A stretch of DNA of 64,000 bases from Mimachlamys varia (taxonomy: Eukaryota > Mollusca > Bivalvia > Pectinida > Pectinidae), in assembly GCA_947623455.1 (NCBI GenBank), contig OX392528.1, positions 49,122,322 through 49,186,321 of the forward strand, in the 5' to 3' direction. Shown here piece after piece: positions 47,239-59,100 of this stretch. How positions within the stretch are numbered: the stretch's first letter is position 1; the number at the start of each line of letters is the position of its first letter. The notes beneath the pieces were generated by a model. That model saw nothing but the letters and a program-made list of their open reading frames with translations, was not told the DNA's origin and searched no databases. Both the position numbers and the translations under genes were made by a program.

Positions 47239-50200
47239 ACTGAAGAGAGACTGAAGAGAAGTCCTTTCTGTATTCTGAACAATCCAGAACACTTAATAAG
47301 TCTTGCAATGCTAAATGCATTCATATGGCAGAAATTAAATAAGTTCAAAATCAGATAACATTTTTGAAACATTGTTCACAAGAAAATGAGTAATTAGGGA
47401 AAAGCATTAATTAAAAATTGACACGTCGTACAAACAATATTTACGATTGGGGTGTTTGCAACTAGCAGGATACGGATATGGTAAAATATACATATTAAAG
47501 CAATTGAACGCCAACTTTCAAATGACATTGATATACAAAATGTAACTCAAACGTTTCACAGGAAAACAATTATATTATAATATTCGAACGCCTCCAATCA
47601 AAACCATTATACTTAGTTTCGTTGATAAAAATAAACAATTATTCTTGAGTCGCCTGTGAAAGACAGACTTACTAAAGAGTCAAATATTGTTGATGTGTCG
47701 ACAGCACGGGCAAATGCAATATGTATACCTGTACGCGTGTAGCAGTGTATGGGAACGTGTATAAAGCTTAAATTAGCACAAAATACAAACACGTCATATA
47801 AACCGCATAAACTTTTACTATAATATACGTGTAAAACAGAAACCAAACACTTCATACATATGATGTACACACCGTACAAACCATTAACAAAACAACCATG
47901 CACAATAAACATACCATACAGCCATACACCACACCCCTTTGTGCACAACATATTCACCAAATTTGTCTCATAAAATATATGTCGTGTTCACCTTACACCA
48001 TCACAGACAGATGCACAATATCACGATTATTCTGAAGGTTTTTTTCAAAATGTTGACTACATGATTTATTACGTGTATTTGAAGTCACCAGGAGGAAGAT
48101 TGTCTGTATTAGACGAGAGACACCAACAAAACATTCATATATGGAGCAAACGACACTTAAATTGACCTCTCTTGAACCAACTAGGAGAATTCAACAAACG
48201 CGCGACTTTATTAAAGTCTAAATCAGGGACCGAAAGGTGGGCCAATCGTAAATCGGAAGGTCGACATGACGTTGGAACTTTGTTTATTGTAAATCTGATT
48301 AATATTATGAGAGATGAATTGTAGATAATGAACCCCAATTATTTATTGATTAGTTTCAGTAATTCATACGAACGGGCATCAAAATAATTCAATGCTAAGT
48401 GAATATCTGCTTGCAGTACCGAACATTTTACTGTTTGTATTGACCTGGACGATTTTGAAAACGTTATATTATAGTTAATGCACTACAAATATTTTCCTGT
48501 AAGACCTGTTTAACGCGTAATAAGTACATTATACATGCTGACGTTGAGTCTTTAGGGGACTCTTTTGGCTTAAATGGCACATCTAAATTCCCCATGTAAA
48601 GAGTATACCTTAAACCTATATATTTTGGCGGCGACTTAATTTTGCGTTTCAAATGAAATTTCTATTTCGCGGCGATTTAATTTCCCGATAAATTCGGTCG
48701 TAAATCCTATGTACATTTATGTAAAGTATTCCTACAGTTTGCATACCTCTGATTGAAACGATTACGCTGCGCTAATTTTTCGCGAATTTTAATCATACGC
48801 GAAATACGCAAAAATCAATCGCACGCGAAAATAAGTTGGTTTACAGTATGTTTCTATTTGATTGTCTATTTACCGATTGCTTATTATACATATGTATTTG
48901 ACTAATATGAAAACTACGTAAGAAAACCAAAGTGCTTTCGGTGTTTTGTTCATATTGTAAATCAATAATTATGCTTCTGCTACGCTACGATAATATAATT
49001 TTATTAAGTATTCTTTTTTGCTTTAATTTGAAAAAGAATACACAACTTTATTTTACAGAATTTCAAAAAGTAACAATATTAAAAAAAAAGAATCGTAAAC
49101 GGTTTTTTATACAGAATATGAATTTTATATATTTTACAATACGTATTATACATGTTATTTTTCTACACAACTGTACACAGACTTGGATTTGACTTATGGA
49201 TCAATTTCAATTGATACTTTAGATATGGACTTAATTGATTATGCCAGTGTCAATTAATTTTATTTACTTTCAAAAATTTTGGCTCCAAGTATCAACGAAA
49301 AAAAGGAGTCCATTTCTTCAGCATACTGTATCTATTCCTAACTTTAAAAGGCGCAGCACATCTGTTTGTTATTAATAAAGATTAATCACCCTTAATTGAT
49401 AAGTCTTGTTGGTACGGATGTAAGCTTGTGCAGAGGGTTAGTAAAAGGAAACCAGAGTACCAATAGAAAACCAACAACGTTTTCGGGCAGGTGACCATCG
49501 AACTGTTTTGTGTACGCTCGCCCGGGGAAAGGAACCCCGGTTAACTTAGTGAATTGCAAATGCGCAATCCAGTGACTACCCGATCAACCAAAATTGGTAC
49601 TCGTGTGCATTTTGAAAACGCTTCAGGATAAAATCGACAATATCGGAAGCAATGCTGATTAAGATGGATTGTTTTATCGCGATATCTGCAACACGGAAGG
49701 ATGGTACTGCTTCTGCGAAAATATTATTCCCTACTAACTGAGTTCTTCACTAACGGCTTCTTACGCGAGTACACTGCCTGTTAATAATCATAATATTCAC
49801 AAAAGAAATAAATTCTTGCAATAATCTAAGCTAAAAGTCGTGTTATACACTGTATCCCATTTTAGAAACAAAACATTACCGTTGTAGTATATTAAGAATC
49901 ATTACTTTTGATAAACTTTCGATTTGTAAATAGCACTGTATGTATTTATAAGCTTGTATTTGATATATATATAATATGTTGCTTTATAATTATGTTACAG
50001 TGCAATGCCATTGGTGCTATTATTGACAATAGCCGTATTTTGGGTATAAGATTTCCTTGGATTTTAAAAATGATCAAATTCGTTCTGAAAAGTAGATGTT
50101 TTATGAGAGATTTGATTAGAGTAAATTCCTATTTGATAGAAAGGAGATGATAAAATTAAATATTTGAAAGGAGGCAATACAAATGAATACATTTTTGAAT

Positions 50201-50739
50201 TCAGATTGTCGCAAACTTCTACTGAGACAGGGGGGAAGCAAGCCCTTTCCTTTTGGATTTCTGAACTTGCAAAGGAGTGTTTGTTTATTTATATTTACAT
50301 TTATATGTATATATTATAATGAATTACAATGTTAGTATGTTAATAAAGAAACTTCGCCACTAATCAAAATAGATAATCACTGAATTCAATAGGTAGTTGT
50401 TTCATTCAATCAAGAAATTTGCATTACTCGAAACATGTACATCGCAAGTAAAATTATACCCAGCAATGTGTGAGAAGAAAAGTATCAGGAACATACAAAG
50501 GAGTTAAATGGATTTTTCTGACGTCAGTTGAATATGCATAGACTGTCTCTATCAACAAAATGATTTTAGAATACGTATGATTCCTTTGATTGGAATATTT
50601 CTTAGTATCATGCAGGTATGAAAGGAACCCCGAATTGTATACGTATCATGAAGTGCTACGCGCATTCATTCAGTTTGTAAAGTTTTTCTTTCATACCTGC
50701 TTGAAACTGAAAAATATTCCTATCAAAGCTTAAATAAAC
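47239..50739. other. 3' flank of HSPA12-like gene and intergenic sequence
   Basis: An AATAAA at 47630-47635 is the likeliest polyadenylation signal, giving a ~400-base 3' UTR. Around 48600-48850 is a 'cgcgaaat'/'atttcgcg'-rich stretch resembling a dispersed repeat. Otherwise AT-rich with no supported gene; open frames here (for example 48932-49192, 49908-50150) have no recognisable domains. Confidence 0.45.
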
Positions 50740-51850
50740 AAGAGTTCCCAGAAGGGTCTTGGCGCCCACTCTCCTTGATATTTCATTCATTCTTAGAAAA
50801 ATGGATCTTTCCTTTCTTATTTTAACTTTCATTTATGCATTTAATCTTAGTTCTATGAATTTCCCCTGAAAAATAAAGATAGATGAAAGAAGGTCTCTTG
50901 TCAGGAGTTTTGTTTTTAGGATCAATTCCAAATTCCAAATGTCAGTCCATCTTGTATCTCTTAAAAAAATAACCATAATATACTTTCATAGTCACATAAA
51001 AGATGGCCGTCTGGCGGCCATATTTTCCCCCTGGACCAGTCCAAAATTAGACCATGCACAACTAAGGTCCGAACAAAACATGCTTATAAATATCGGAAAG
51101 GATGTCACCTGTACCTCTCAAGATATGCAGGAACACATTTCATTGTGAAAAGCCAAGATGGCCGCCTGTCAGTTGTTTATTTCCTGATCAGTCCCATAAT
51201 CAATACAACACAACCAGGCACCAAGTAAAAACTTGCATGTGAAAATTTGGAAAGATCAATCCCGTACTTCTCAAGATATAACGGTAACGAATTTTCAATG
51301 TTAAAATCCGAAATGGCCGCCTGTAAACCATAATGTTTTTGGATCAGTCCCACTATTAAAACAGCACAACAAACAACAAAGGGAAACCTGCATATGAAAT
51401 TTGGGAAAGATCAATCCCGTACTTCTCAAGATATAATGGTAACAAATTTTCATTGTCAGAATCCAAGATGGCCGCCTGTCAGCCATTTTTGTTTTCTTCC
51501 GATTAGTCTCAAAATCATCACAGCACAATAGGGAACCTGCATATGAAATATGAGAAAGACCATGTAGTGCTTCTCAAGATATATCAATAACAAATTTCTA
51601 TTGGAAAAATCCAAGGTGGCTGACTGTAAGCCATTGTGCATTCCGATTAGTTCCAAAATCAATACAGCACAAATAGGCACCAACCAAGGGATATCTGCAT
51701 ATCAAATTTGAGAAAGATCCATCCAGTACTTTTCAAATTATAACAGTAACAAAAAATGTTAAAGGACGGACGACAGACGGACCACGAACGCAGGGTGATT
51801 TGAATAGTCCACCATCATCAGTAGCCCATCATCTGATGATGCTGGTTTAA
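50740..51850. repeat. Compound repeat with ~180-bp internal units
   Basis: Starts 'caagagttcccagaagggtc' and ends 'catcatctgatgatgctggt'. Inside are about four diverged units carrying 'aagatggccgcctgtcag', 'gatcagtcc', 'acagcacaa', 'gaaagatcaatcccgtactt' and 'ctcaagatataa'. Near 51760 is 'acggacgacagacggacc'. A non-coding mobile repeat; class unknown. Confidence 0.65.
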
Positions 51851-52395
51851 AAGAACATGGATATTAACTTCACTGCAAAATCATTAATGCATATATCCAT
51901 TTTCTGATATATAAATAAACAAAGGAAAAAGAAGTCATTTTTTTAAACTGAAATACTCAACAATTTTAAATAAATGTCCATAATTACATCCAAAGATTAC
52001 AACCATAAGCTGACTCAGACCATTATCAAATCTTGATAAATTGCTTTTTTAACATAAGAATGAGTTTTAGCGCGACAATAATATCAGAACAGTGTACATT
52101 GATTTGTACACCATGTTACATTCATATAGTAGCTATGTGCTATAAGAGAACAAACTGCTGTGCATTGTTCAACTTCTCTCTGCCCTAAAACTCTCGGGTT
52201 GAGTGTCATGGGTGTAATAGGACTCTGCACACCGATACAGCGAGATAGACATAGTTAGGGTCCAACCCAAAATTTGGCAATTTATTCTTGCCTCTGTTCT
52301 TTATTTATTTTCTTATTAATACATTACTTTAGATATATACACCATATATAGATAATACGTGCCTTTGACGACTCGGTTCTCATTTTGAGGATTGA

Positions 52396-52590
52396 TGCTT
52401 ACTTGGATGTGACTAAGATTTACATGGCGGGTGTCGTCGATGAAGCAGAAGACGATTACTTTTCCGGAACTCCTGGTTTTATTCTCTTGTGCTTTTACGA
52501 GAGTCTCCATGTAAATCTTTCCTTTGTTCCTATTTTGCCCCTAGTTTAATCGATTTTGAGTTCGGATTATGGTTTTGCTGACGTTTTGGT
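52396..52590 (+). repeat. Dispersed repeat ('tttacatggcgggt' family), fullest copy
   Basis: Contains 'tttacatggcgggtgtcgtc', 'gacgattacttttccggaac', 'ccatgtaaatctttcctttg' and 'agtttaatcgattttgagtt'. Partial copies are at 26757 and 22660. No coding frame. Confidence 0.65.
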
Positions 52591-52824
52591 GTTTTCTATT
52601 TTTTTTTCAACCATTTATCTTTTTCGTAATGACCCTGTCCTATTTCTAGAAACTCCTGTTAAACATATGGCGCTATATTGTAAACAATATTTCCTAAAAA
52701 TAAAAATCGACGTGAAATACAATAGAACGCTTCTGAAATTTTCCCAAAGGATTGTACAAAAGATACAAACAAGAATGGCACCTATATATAGGGATTGGAA
52801 GTAATTTTTATTTAACATTCATAA

Positions 52825-52916
52825 TGCTATGAAAGGTCAGCCATTACATCCATATTGAATGAAGCCCGCTAGGGCTTCATGTTAAATATGGATGAAACCG
52901 CTGACCTTTCATAGCA
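52825..52916. other. 92-bp hairpin
   Basis: 'tgctatgaaaggtcagc' (52825) pairs with 'gctgacctttcatagca' (to 52916), and the stem continues through 'catccatatt' to an inner 'gaagcccgctagggcttc'. It may be one end of a foldback element. Confidence 0.7.
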
Positions 52917-53359
52917 CTATGAAAGTTTAAAAAACGACTTTCAATCCATATATTTTCATTTTTACCATAGAATAATTGTTTAACTTCATTTATATTTTTT
53001 AAAATTAACAGTTTATTAACCGCGTTTGTATATGTGTCGTCATTTAAACGACATCGGAGGAACAGCCAAGATTATCGCCAATGATAATAATTAGTCATTT
53101 GAGCGTTTGACACAAGGGTATTCTATATGTTATTCGAAACGGCGCGACAAGACTCTCATTGAACAAGCTTGATCTATGACGTCATAATTAAACCACGTGC
53201 TACGTCTCGAAAAACCTTGCTTTCATACTTTTATGAAAGGCATTTTTGATGGTAATGTTCATATAGTGGGTTGCATCACAAATGTAAATATAAAACCGAT
53301 AAGATACAATCGGGCCAAATCATGAATCAGGCATCACCATACAGCTGTCTTGGTTTCTA

Positions 53360-54036
53360 ATTTGAGTCTACCTTTAGTTTTACTCAGACTTATTGAAGCT
53401 CAAATTGAGCCCTTGGAGCAGGCTGAGCTTAAGGGGCTCACATGAAAAACATTTTTTTCTGCTGCCTCGGCATCAGCAGCTTGAGTGAGATACATGCATT
53501 GTCAGTGGAGAAAGATTATATCAGATGGGAACGAACAGGGGTTCTTCTACTGCCAGACTTTCAGTTTCTAGCTAAGAATCAGCGATTAGGGAAGCCATGA
53601 GATTCCATCTTTATCCCTAAGTTTTCTACGTTTGCTACAGAGGACGCAGATTTGAAATTATGTCCATATTGAGCTTTAAAAGTTTATCTCGGACGAGTGC
53701 AGGAAGAAGGAAAGGAATCGCCTATCAAAAAGGAAATGTGAAGGATGCTTCTAAGGACTCCATAGCAAGGTGGATTGTGGCAGTGGTGAAAGTTTGCTAT
53801 GAGTCGTCCATCGACAGTCACATAGAGCTGGCCAGAGCGCATGATACTAGACTACTTTCCACATCATTGGCATTATTCGCAAAAGTGCTAGTATCAGAGA
53901 TAATGAAGGCAGCTCATTGGGCCCAGGAAACAACTTTAACTTCATTTTACTTAAAGGATGTTCAAAAAGGGAAAGGATCCTTTGCCAGAGCAGCCATTCT
54001 ACAGTCGACAGCAGGCAGAAAGGCGTCTAGACAGTA
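53360..54036 (+). pseudogene. DIRS-type tyrosine recombinase (integrase) relic
   Basis: In plus-strand frames broken by stops and at least one frameshift, one reads 'IEPLEQAELKGLT', then SEIHALSVEKDYIRWER, 'PDFQFLAKNQ', 'PIFIP'-like, ALKVYLGRVQEE, KDSIARWIVAVVKVCYES, AHDTRLLSTSLALFAKV, IMKAAHWAQETTLTSFYLKD. This order matches the C-terminal half of tyrosine recombinases of DIRS-like retrotransposons: HxxR box (HDTR), the following HW, and the nucleophile Tyr in SFYLKD. The first catalytic Arg before SEIHAL looks lost ('SSLSEIHAL' instead of 'ARRSEIHAL'). The 125-codon open frame at 53660 is its best-preserved part. Non-functional. Confidence 0.75.
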
Positions 54037-54109
54037 AATGAGTGATTTGTGCTCCTTGTTTATGATTAAGGGTCTCTCCTCCAGGGGTAAGCTACTAATT
54101 CTAGTTTTG

Positions 54110-54410
54110 CCTAATGTTACTCATGCAGGTAGGTACGGGGACTGAAGTACACTGAGGGTTTGTAAAACCCCTGTTTACGAAGTCACCATACCTACCTGCA
54201 TGATCCCTCCTTCCTTCCCCACACAGCCAGTATTTAAGCTTGATGGACATGCGCAGATAACAGAAGTGCGTCCGGTTTGGCGCGTTCGATTTGCAAGCTT
54301 AATTTCGGGCGAGTTTGTGTTGGTTGTCCGGAGAATTGCTTAATGTTACTCAGGTAGGTAGGTATGGTGACTTTGTAAACAGGGGTTTACCTAAAAACCC
54401 TCATTCTTCC
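54110..54410. repeat. Inverted/direct repeats downstream of the DIRS relic
   Basis: 'ttactcatgcaggtaggtac' (about 54117) is followed by its inverse 'ccatacctacctgcatga' (about 54187), then by a direct copy 'ttactcaggtaggtaggtat' with 'gtaaacaggggttt' (about 54345). Such mixed inverted and direct repeats sit at DIRS element ends and internal complementary regions, so this is probably the 3' end of the same element. Confidence 0.55.
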
Positions 54411-54628
54411 TTCTAGGACTTCTCAGTGATGCCAAGGGACTAAACTGGGAAGCTAATGAGCACCAACGATCTTTAAAGAAAGTAAAGACTCGTGAGAAAT
54501 ACACCTTTATACTTTCACATATTTAAACTGTAGACAGTAAATGGTAGGCCTTTCCAAAGTGCATGCTGTTATTCATCTTGAAAGGTCGCAGTGGTGGGTA
54601 CAAGATGGACTTCCGGGAAGTGTTTTTA

Positions 54629-55357
54629 TTAGCTCACCTTGACTGACGGTCCGGTGAGCTTATGCCATGGCACAGCGTCCGTCGTCCGTCCGTCCGTCGT
54701 CTCAATATTTGCTTCAAATCACTACTAGTGAAAAACTCCTGATTGGATTTTGACTCTGACCCCTTAGGGGCCAGAGGGGCGGGGCCTAATAGGGGAAATA
54801 GAGGTAATTCCTTTGAATCTCTTCTCGTCATAAAGATATAAATGGATTTGACCCTAACCTCCAAGGGGCCAGAGGAGCAGAGCCCAACCGGAGAAATAAG
54901 GATAATTCCTTTCAATCGCTACTAGTCATTGAGTTATTAATGAACTATGACCAAATTTGGTCAGAAAATCCTTCGGGGAAGGGGAACAGATTTTGCATTA
55001 ATGGTAGCTTTGGTCAGAGGGGCGGGGCCCAATAGGGGAAATTGAGATAATTCCTTGAAACAGTTACTAGTCATTAAGTTATGAATGGATTTGAACCAAA
55101 TTTGGTGACAAACATCATTGAAGAAGGGGAACAGATTTAGCATAAATGGTCACTTACCCAAAAAGGTCCAGAGGGGCGGCGCCCAATCGGGGAAATAGAG
55201 GTAATTCCTCTAAATCACTACTAGTCATAAAGGATTGAAGGGATTTGAACCAAACTTGGTCAGAAACATCATTTGGGGTCGAAGGGAACAGGTTTTGCAT
55301 TAATGACGATTGTTACTATAATCCAGGTGAGCGATACAGGCCCTCTGGGCCTCATTT
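54629..55357. repeat. Dispersed repeat with 'agctcacct...aggtgagcg' ends
   Basis: Starts 'agctcaccttgactgacggt' and 'cgtccgtccgtcgtc', ends 'aggtgagcgatacaggccct'. Inside are four diverged units with 'ccagaggggcggggcccaat', 'ggggaaatagaggtaattcc' and 'actactagtcat'. A mobile non-coding repeat of the kind common in bivalves; class unknown. Confidence 0.7.
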
Positions 55358-56158
55358 TATGATTTGGCGCCATGTGACAATCGAATGACGTAATTCCAAT
55401 TATGGTTTCATACGTTTATGGCGCAATTTTGTTTGAAAAACACTTCTATGTGAAGCCATGACGCGGCAAACATGGGAGATAACGACACTTTTGAGATAGG
55501 CCTATGCATGTCTCACATATTTAATTCAAACCAATCCCCACATCCAAAATAAATCAAATACCATAATTATTTGGTTGTATCTAGTAGCATTTTTTCTTCT
55601 TCCTAGGTTATGCAACACCAGCATACCCCAAAACACATCGTTCTTAGTCGAGTTCTGCATATACATTATTTTGACAAGAAGTATCACAGAGGGCGAGAAC
55701 TGTATTTCCGTTGTGATTATAAACATTTCCATTTAAGTACGGCATATTCACCGTCCTTGACCTGAGCTAATAAAGTTTGACCTACCAGTACTCAACATGC
55801 TTAGATATATAACGTACTTGTACAAAGCATGAAATACCCGCATAAAGATTAGTGTCATTATGAAACAGGTATTTTATCAAATCTGGCTCATATCCTACTA
55901 TGCTTGATCCATTAAATCAAACTATATTCCGTGTAATATAATGCAAGTATTAATGATCAATTGTCCTATCAATTGTTCACCTTAGTATATTAAGTAGATT
56001 AGTGTTTAATTCTGTATAAGAATGGGTCATTGCTATTGTTAGAAGGGTTTAAAGACAAAATACGGTCAGTTAAAATAAGGCCTGATCTACTATATCTATT
56101 AGAGTTGAGGTCAACACCAGTAAGTGTGGTGTTAGCAGAGGGAACGATAGCGTCATTG
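55358..56158. other. Intergenic; likely promoter and 5' UTR of the secreted-protein gene
   Basis: No domain-bearing frame. Sequence just before 56159 should be the 5' UTR of the following gene. A second donor-like 'ccagtaagtg' at about 56118 could be an alternative 5' UTR donor. Confidence 0.4.
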
Positions 56159-56164
56159 ATGATG
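56159..56164 (+). CDS. Secreted-protein gene exon 1, coding end (ATG ATG)
   Basis: Two Met codons directly before a GTAAGT donor at 56165, phase 0, giving MM joined to DRYSPLP of exon 2. Chosen because exon 2 encodes a signal peptide but has no Met, and this is the one consensus donor upstream that supplies a start in phase. The rest of the exon is 5' UTR. Confidence 0.65.
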
Positions 56165-59100
56165 GTAAGTAAAAATATATTAATTTTAATCAATCAAAAA
56201 ACAATGTCGGCGTTTGTCTTCGGTAATAAAATGATACATTTTAAGACAATTTAGCTGTTCAGAAGAACGCATGAAAATAATTATTGATAAAATATAGCAT
56301 AAATCGATTATTTATCAGTTAATTATATGTCAGAATGAAAGAAAAGATACATGAAAAGAAACTTAATGACTTGTCAAGTTGAAATTGTATTTGGCCAGCT
56401 ACCGACAAATTTGATTTATACATGAATATAATTCTTTGTGGTTTTTGATAAAAAAAAAAATATTTGACAATAAAACTCATGCATAATTGTCCTTATCAAT
56501 ATTTCCGCTTAAAATTCCGTTGCTATTCTTAATTTGAATTGATTGACACAACTAAGACGAAATATATTGACGGAAACCCTGTGGCTTATAATGATTGTTT
56601 GAAAGAATTGATTGCATTATGTTAACTCGAATTATATTTCAACTGCAAATAGAAAATATGTCAAAGTATGTTTTATTTGTTTAGTAGTATAACGTAAAAT
56701 CTTTGTAATAGCATTTGGAAAAAAATATTAAACATTTTATTTTAAAAAAGTAACTGTGGTCGTTTATCATGTCGTTTATATATATAATTATGTAATAGAA
56801 TAATACAAAAAAAAAAAAAAAAATACAAAAATCACCGTATTTACCGAAACAATGGAAATATTTGTGAAATAAAATAATTGATTATATTTACTGGATGAAA
56901 TTCTATTTTTGATAGAAAATTTGAAACATATAAAATAAATAATATTATAAACCATCGAAGATACATATATATTTCTCACGGCCACTTTCTCGAGTTTATA
57001 AATCCTCTTTTTCGTCTAAAAACAGGTCAATAATTGCATATATGGTATGTATAGATCCTAATATTTACTTAACAAGTTACACTATACAAATAACAAATAT
57101 CATGTATATGTTGTATTCACTCTGATAACATCGTAATCAATATTTATCATAACATGCTTTTTATAACACAAATTTAATCTACAATAAAATGTGATTACTT
57201 GACTCGTTACCAAACATGATCACCGTTTTCTTTTTTATAGGATCATTATATATACATAGAGATGACACTTGCATGGTCTCTGGTTATAGTTATATGATCA
57301 GTATATATACCCAGACATAACACCTACAGGATCTCTGTTTTATTGATACAGGATCAGTATATATACATAGACATGACACCTACAGGATCTCTGTGTCATT
57401 GTTATAGGATCAGTATATATACACAGACATGACACCTACAGGATCTCTGTGTCATTGTTATAGGATCAGTATATATACACAGACATGACACCTACAGGAT
57501 CTCTGTGTCATTGTTATAGGATCAGTATATATACACAGACATGACACCTACAGGATCTCTGTGTCATTGTTATAGGATCAGTATATATACACAGACATGA
57601 CACCTACAGGATCTCTGTGTCATTGTTATAGGATCAGTATATATACACAGACATGACACCTACAGGATCTCTGTTTTATTGTTATAGGATCAGTATATAT
57701 ACACAGACATGACACCTACAGGATCTCTGTTTTATTGTTATAGGATCAGTATATATACACAGACATGACACCTACAGGATCTCTGTTTTATTGTTATAGG
57801 ATTAGTATATATACACAGACATGACACCTACAGGATCTCTGTTTTATTGTTATAGGATCATTATATATACACAGACATAACACCTACAGGATCTCTGTTT
57901 TATTGTTATAGGATCAGTATATATACACAGACATGACACCTACATGATCTCTGTTTGATTGTTATAGGATCATTATATATACACAGACATGACACTTACA
58001 GGATCTCTGTTTTATTGTTATAGGATTAGTATATAATACACAGACATGACACCTACAGGATCTCTGTTTCATTGTTATATGATCATTATATATACACAGA
58101 CATAACACCTACGGGATCTCTGTTTCATTGTTATAGGATCAGTATATATACACAGACATGACACCTACATGATCTCTGTTTTATTGTTATAGGATCAGTA
58201 TATATACACAGACATGACACCTACAGGATCTCTGTTTCATTGTTATATGATCATTATATATACACAGACATGACACCTACGGGATCTCTGTTTCATTGTT
58301 ATAGGATCATTATATATACACAGACATAACACCTACAGGATCTCTGTTTTATTGTTATAGGATCAGTATATATACACAGACATGACACCTACATGATCTC
58401 TGTTTGATTGTTATAGGATCAGTATATATACACAGACATGACACCTACAGGATCTCTGTTTTATTGTTATAGGATCAGTATATATACACAGACATGACAC
58501 CTACGGGATCTCTGTTTTATTGTTATAGGATCAGTATATATACACAGACATGACACCTACAGGATCTCTGTTTCTTTGATATAGGATCAGTATATATACA
58601 CAGACATGACACCTACAGGATCTCTGTTTCATTGATATAGGATCAGTATATATACACAGATATGACACCTACATGATCTCTGTTTTATTGTTATAGGATC
58701 GCTACTCTCCACTTCCCCTAGGGTTGCTTGGATTGTTATTACTTTGCACAGCAACAGCCTATGAAGGGGACATTGGAAATGGACGTAAGTATTTGGAAAT
58801 CTAATTTGCAGGTTTTATTTTCTTACGTGTATATAAACAAAAAAGTCATGTATGTCATTTTCACTTTCTAATTGACGTAATCTTCGGTTTTACGTATACA
58901 TCCCATTCTCACATTCTATCAACTTATTTAACGATATTAGGTATACACATATGGGTATTTTGGATCTGTATACATAAATACATAAAATAGAACAAATATA
59001 TTATAAAGAAAGCAAACTGTTATTATCGTTAGGATAAATGACGTATCTTACAGCTTGGTAAATAAAAACAATGTAAAATAATAATCCAAGTTATTAAAAA

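Noticed and set aside
46807..47292. 161-codon minus-strand frame
   Set aside because: Antisense shadow of the last HSPA12-like exon.
48932..50150. Small plus-strand frames of 80-86 codons
   Set aside because: AT-driven, hydrophobic/Lys-rich chance frames with no domain or splice support.
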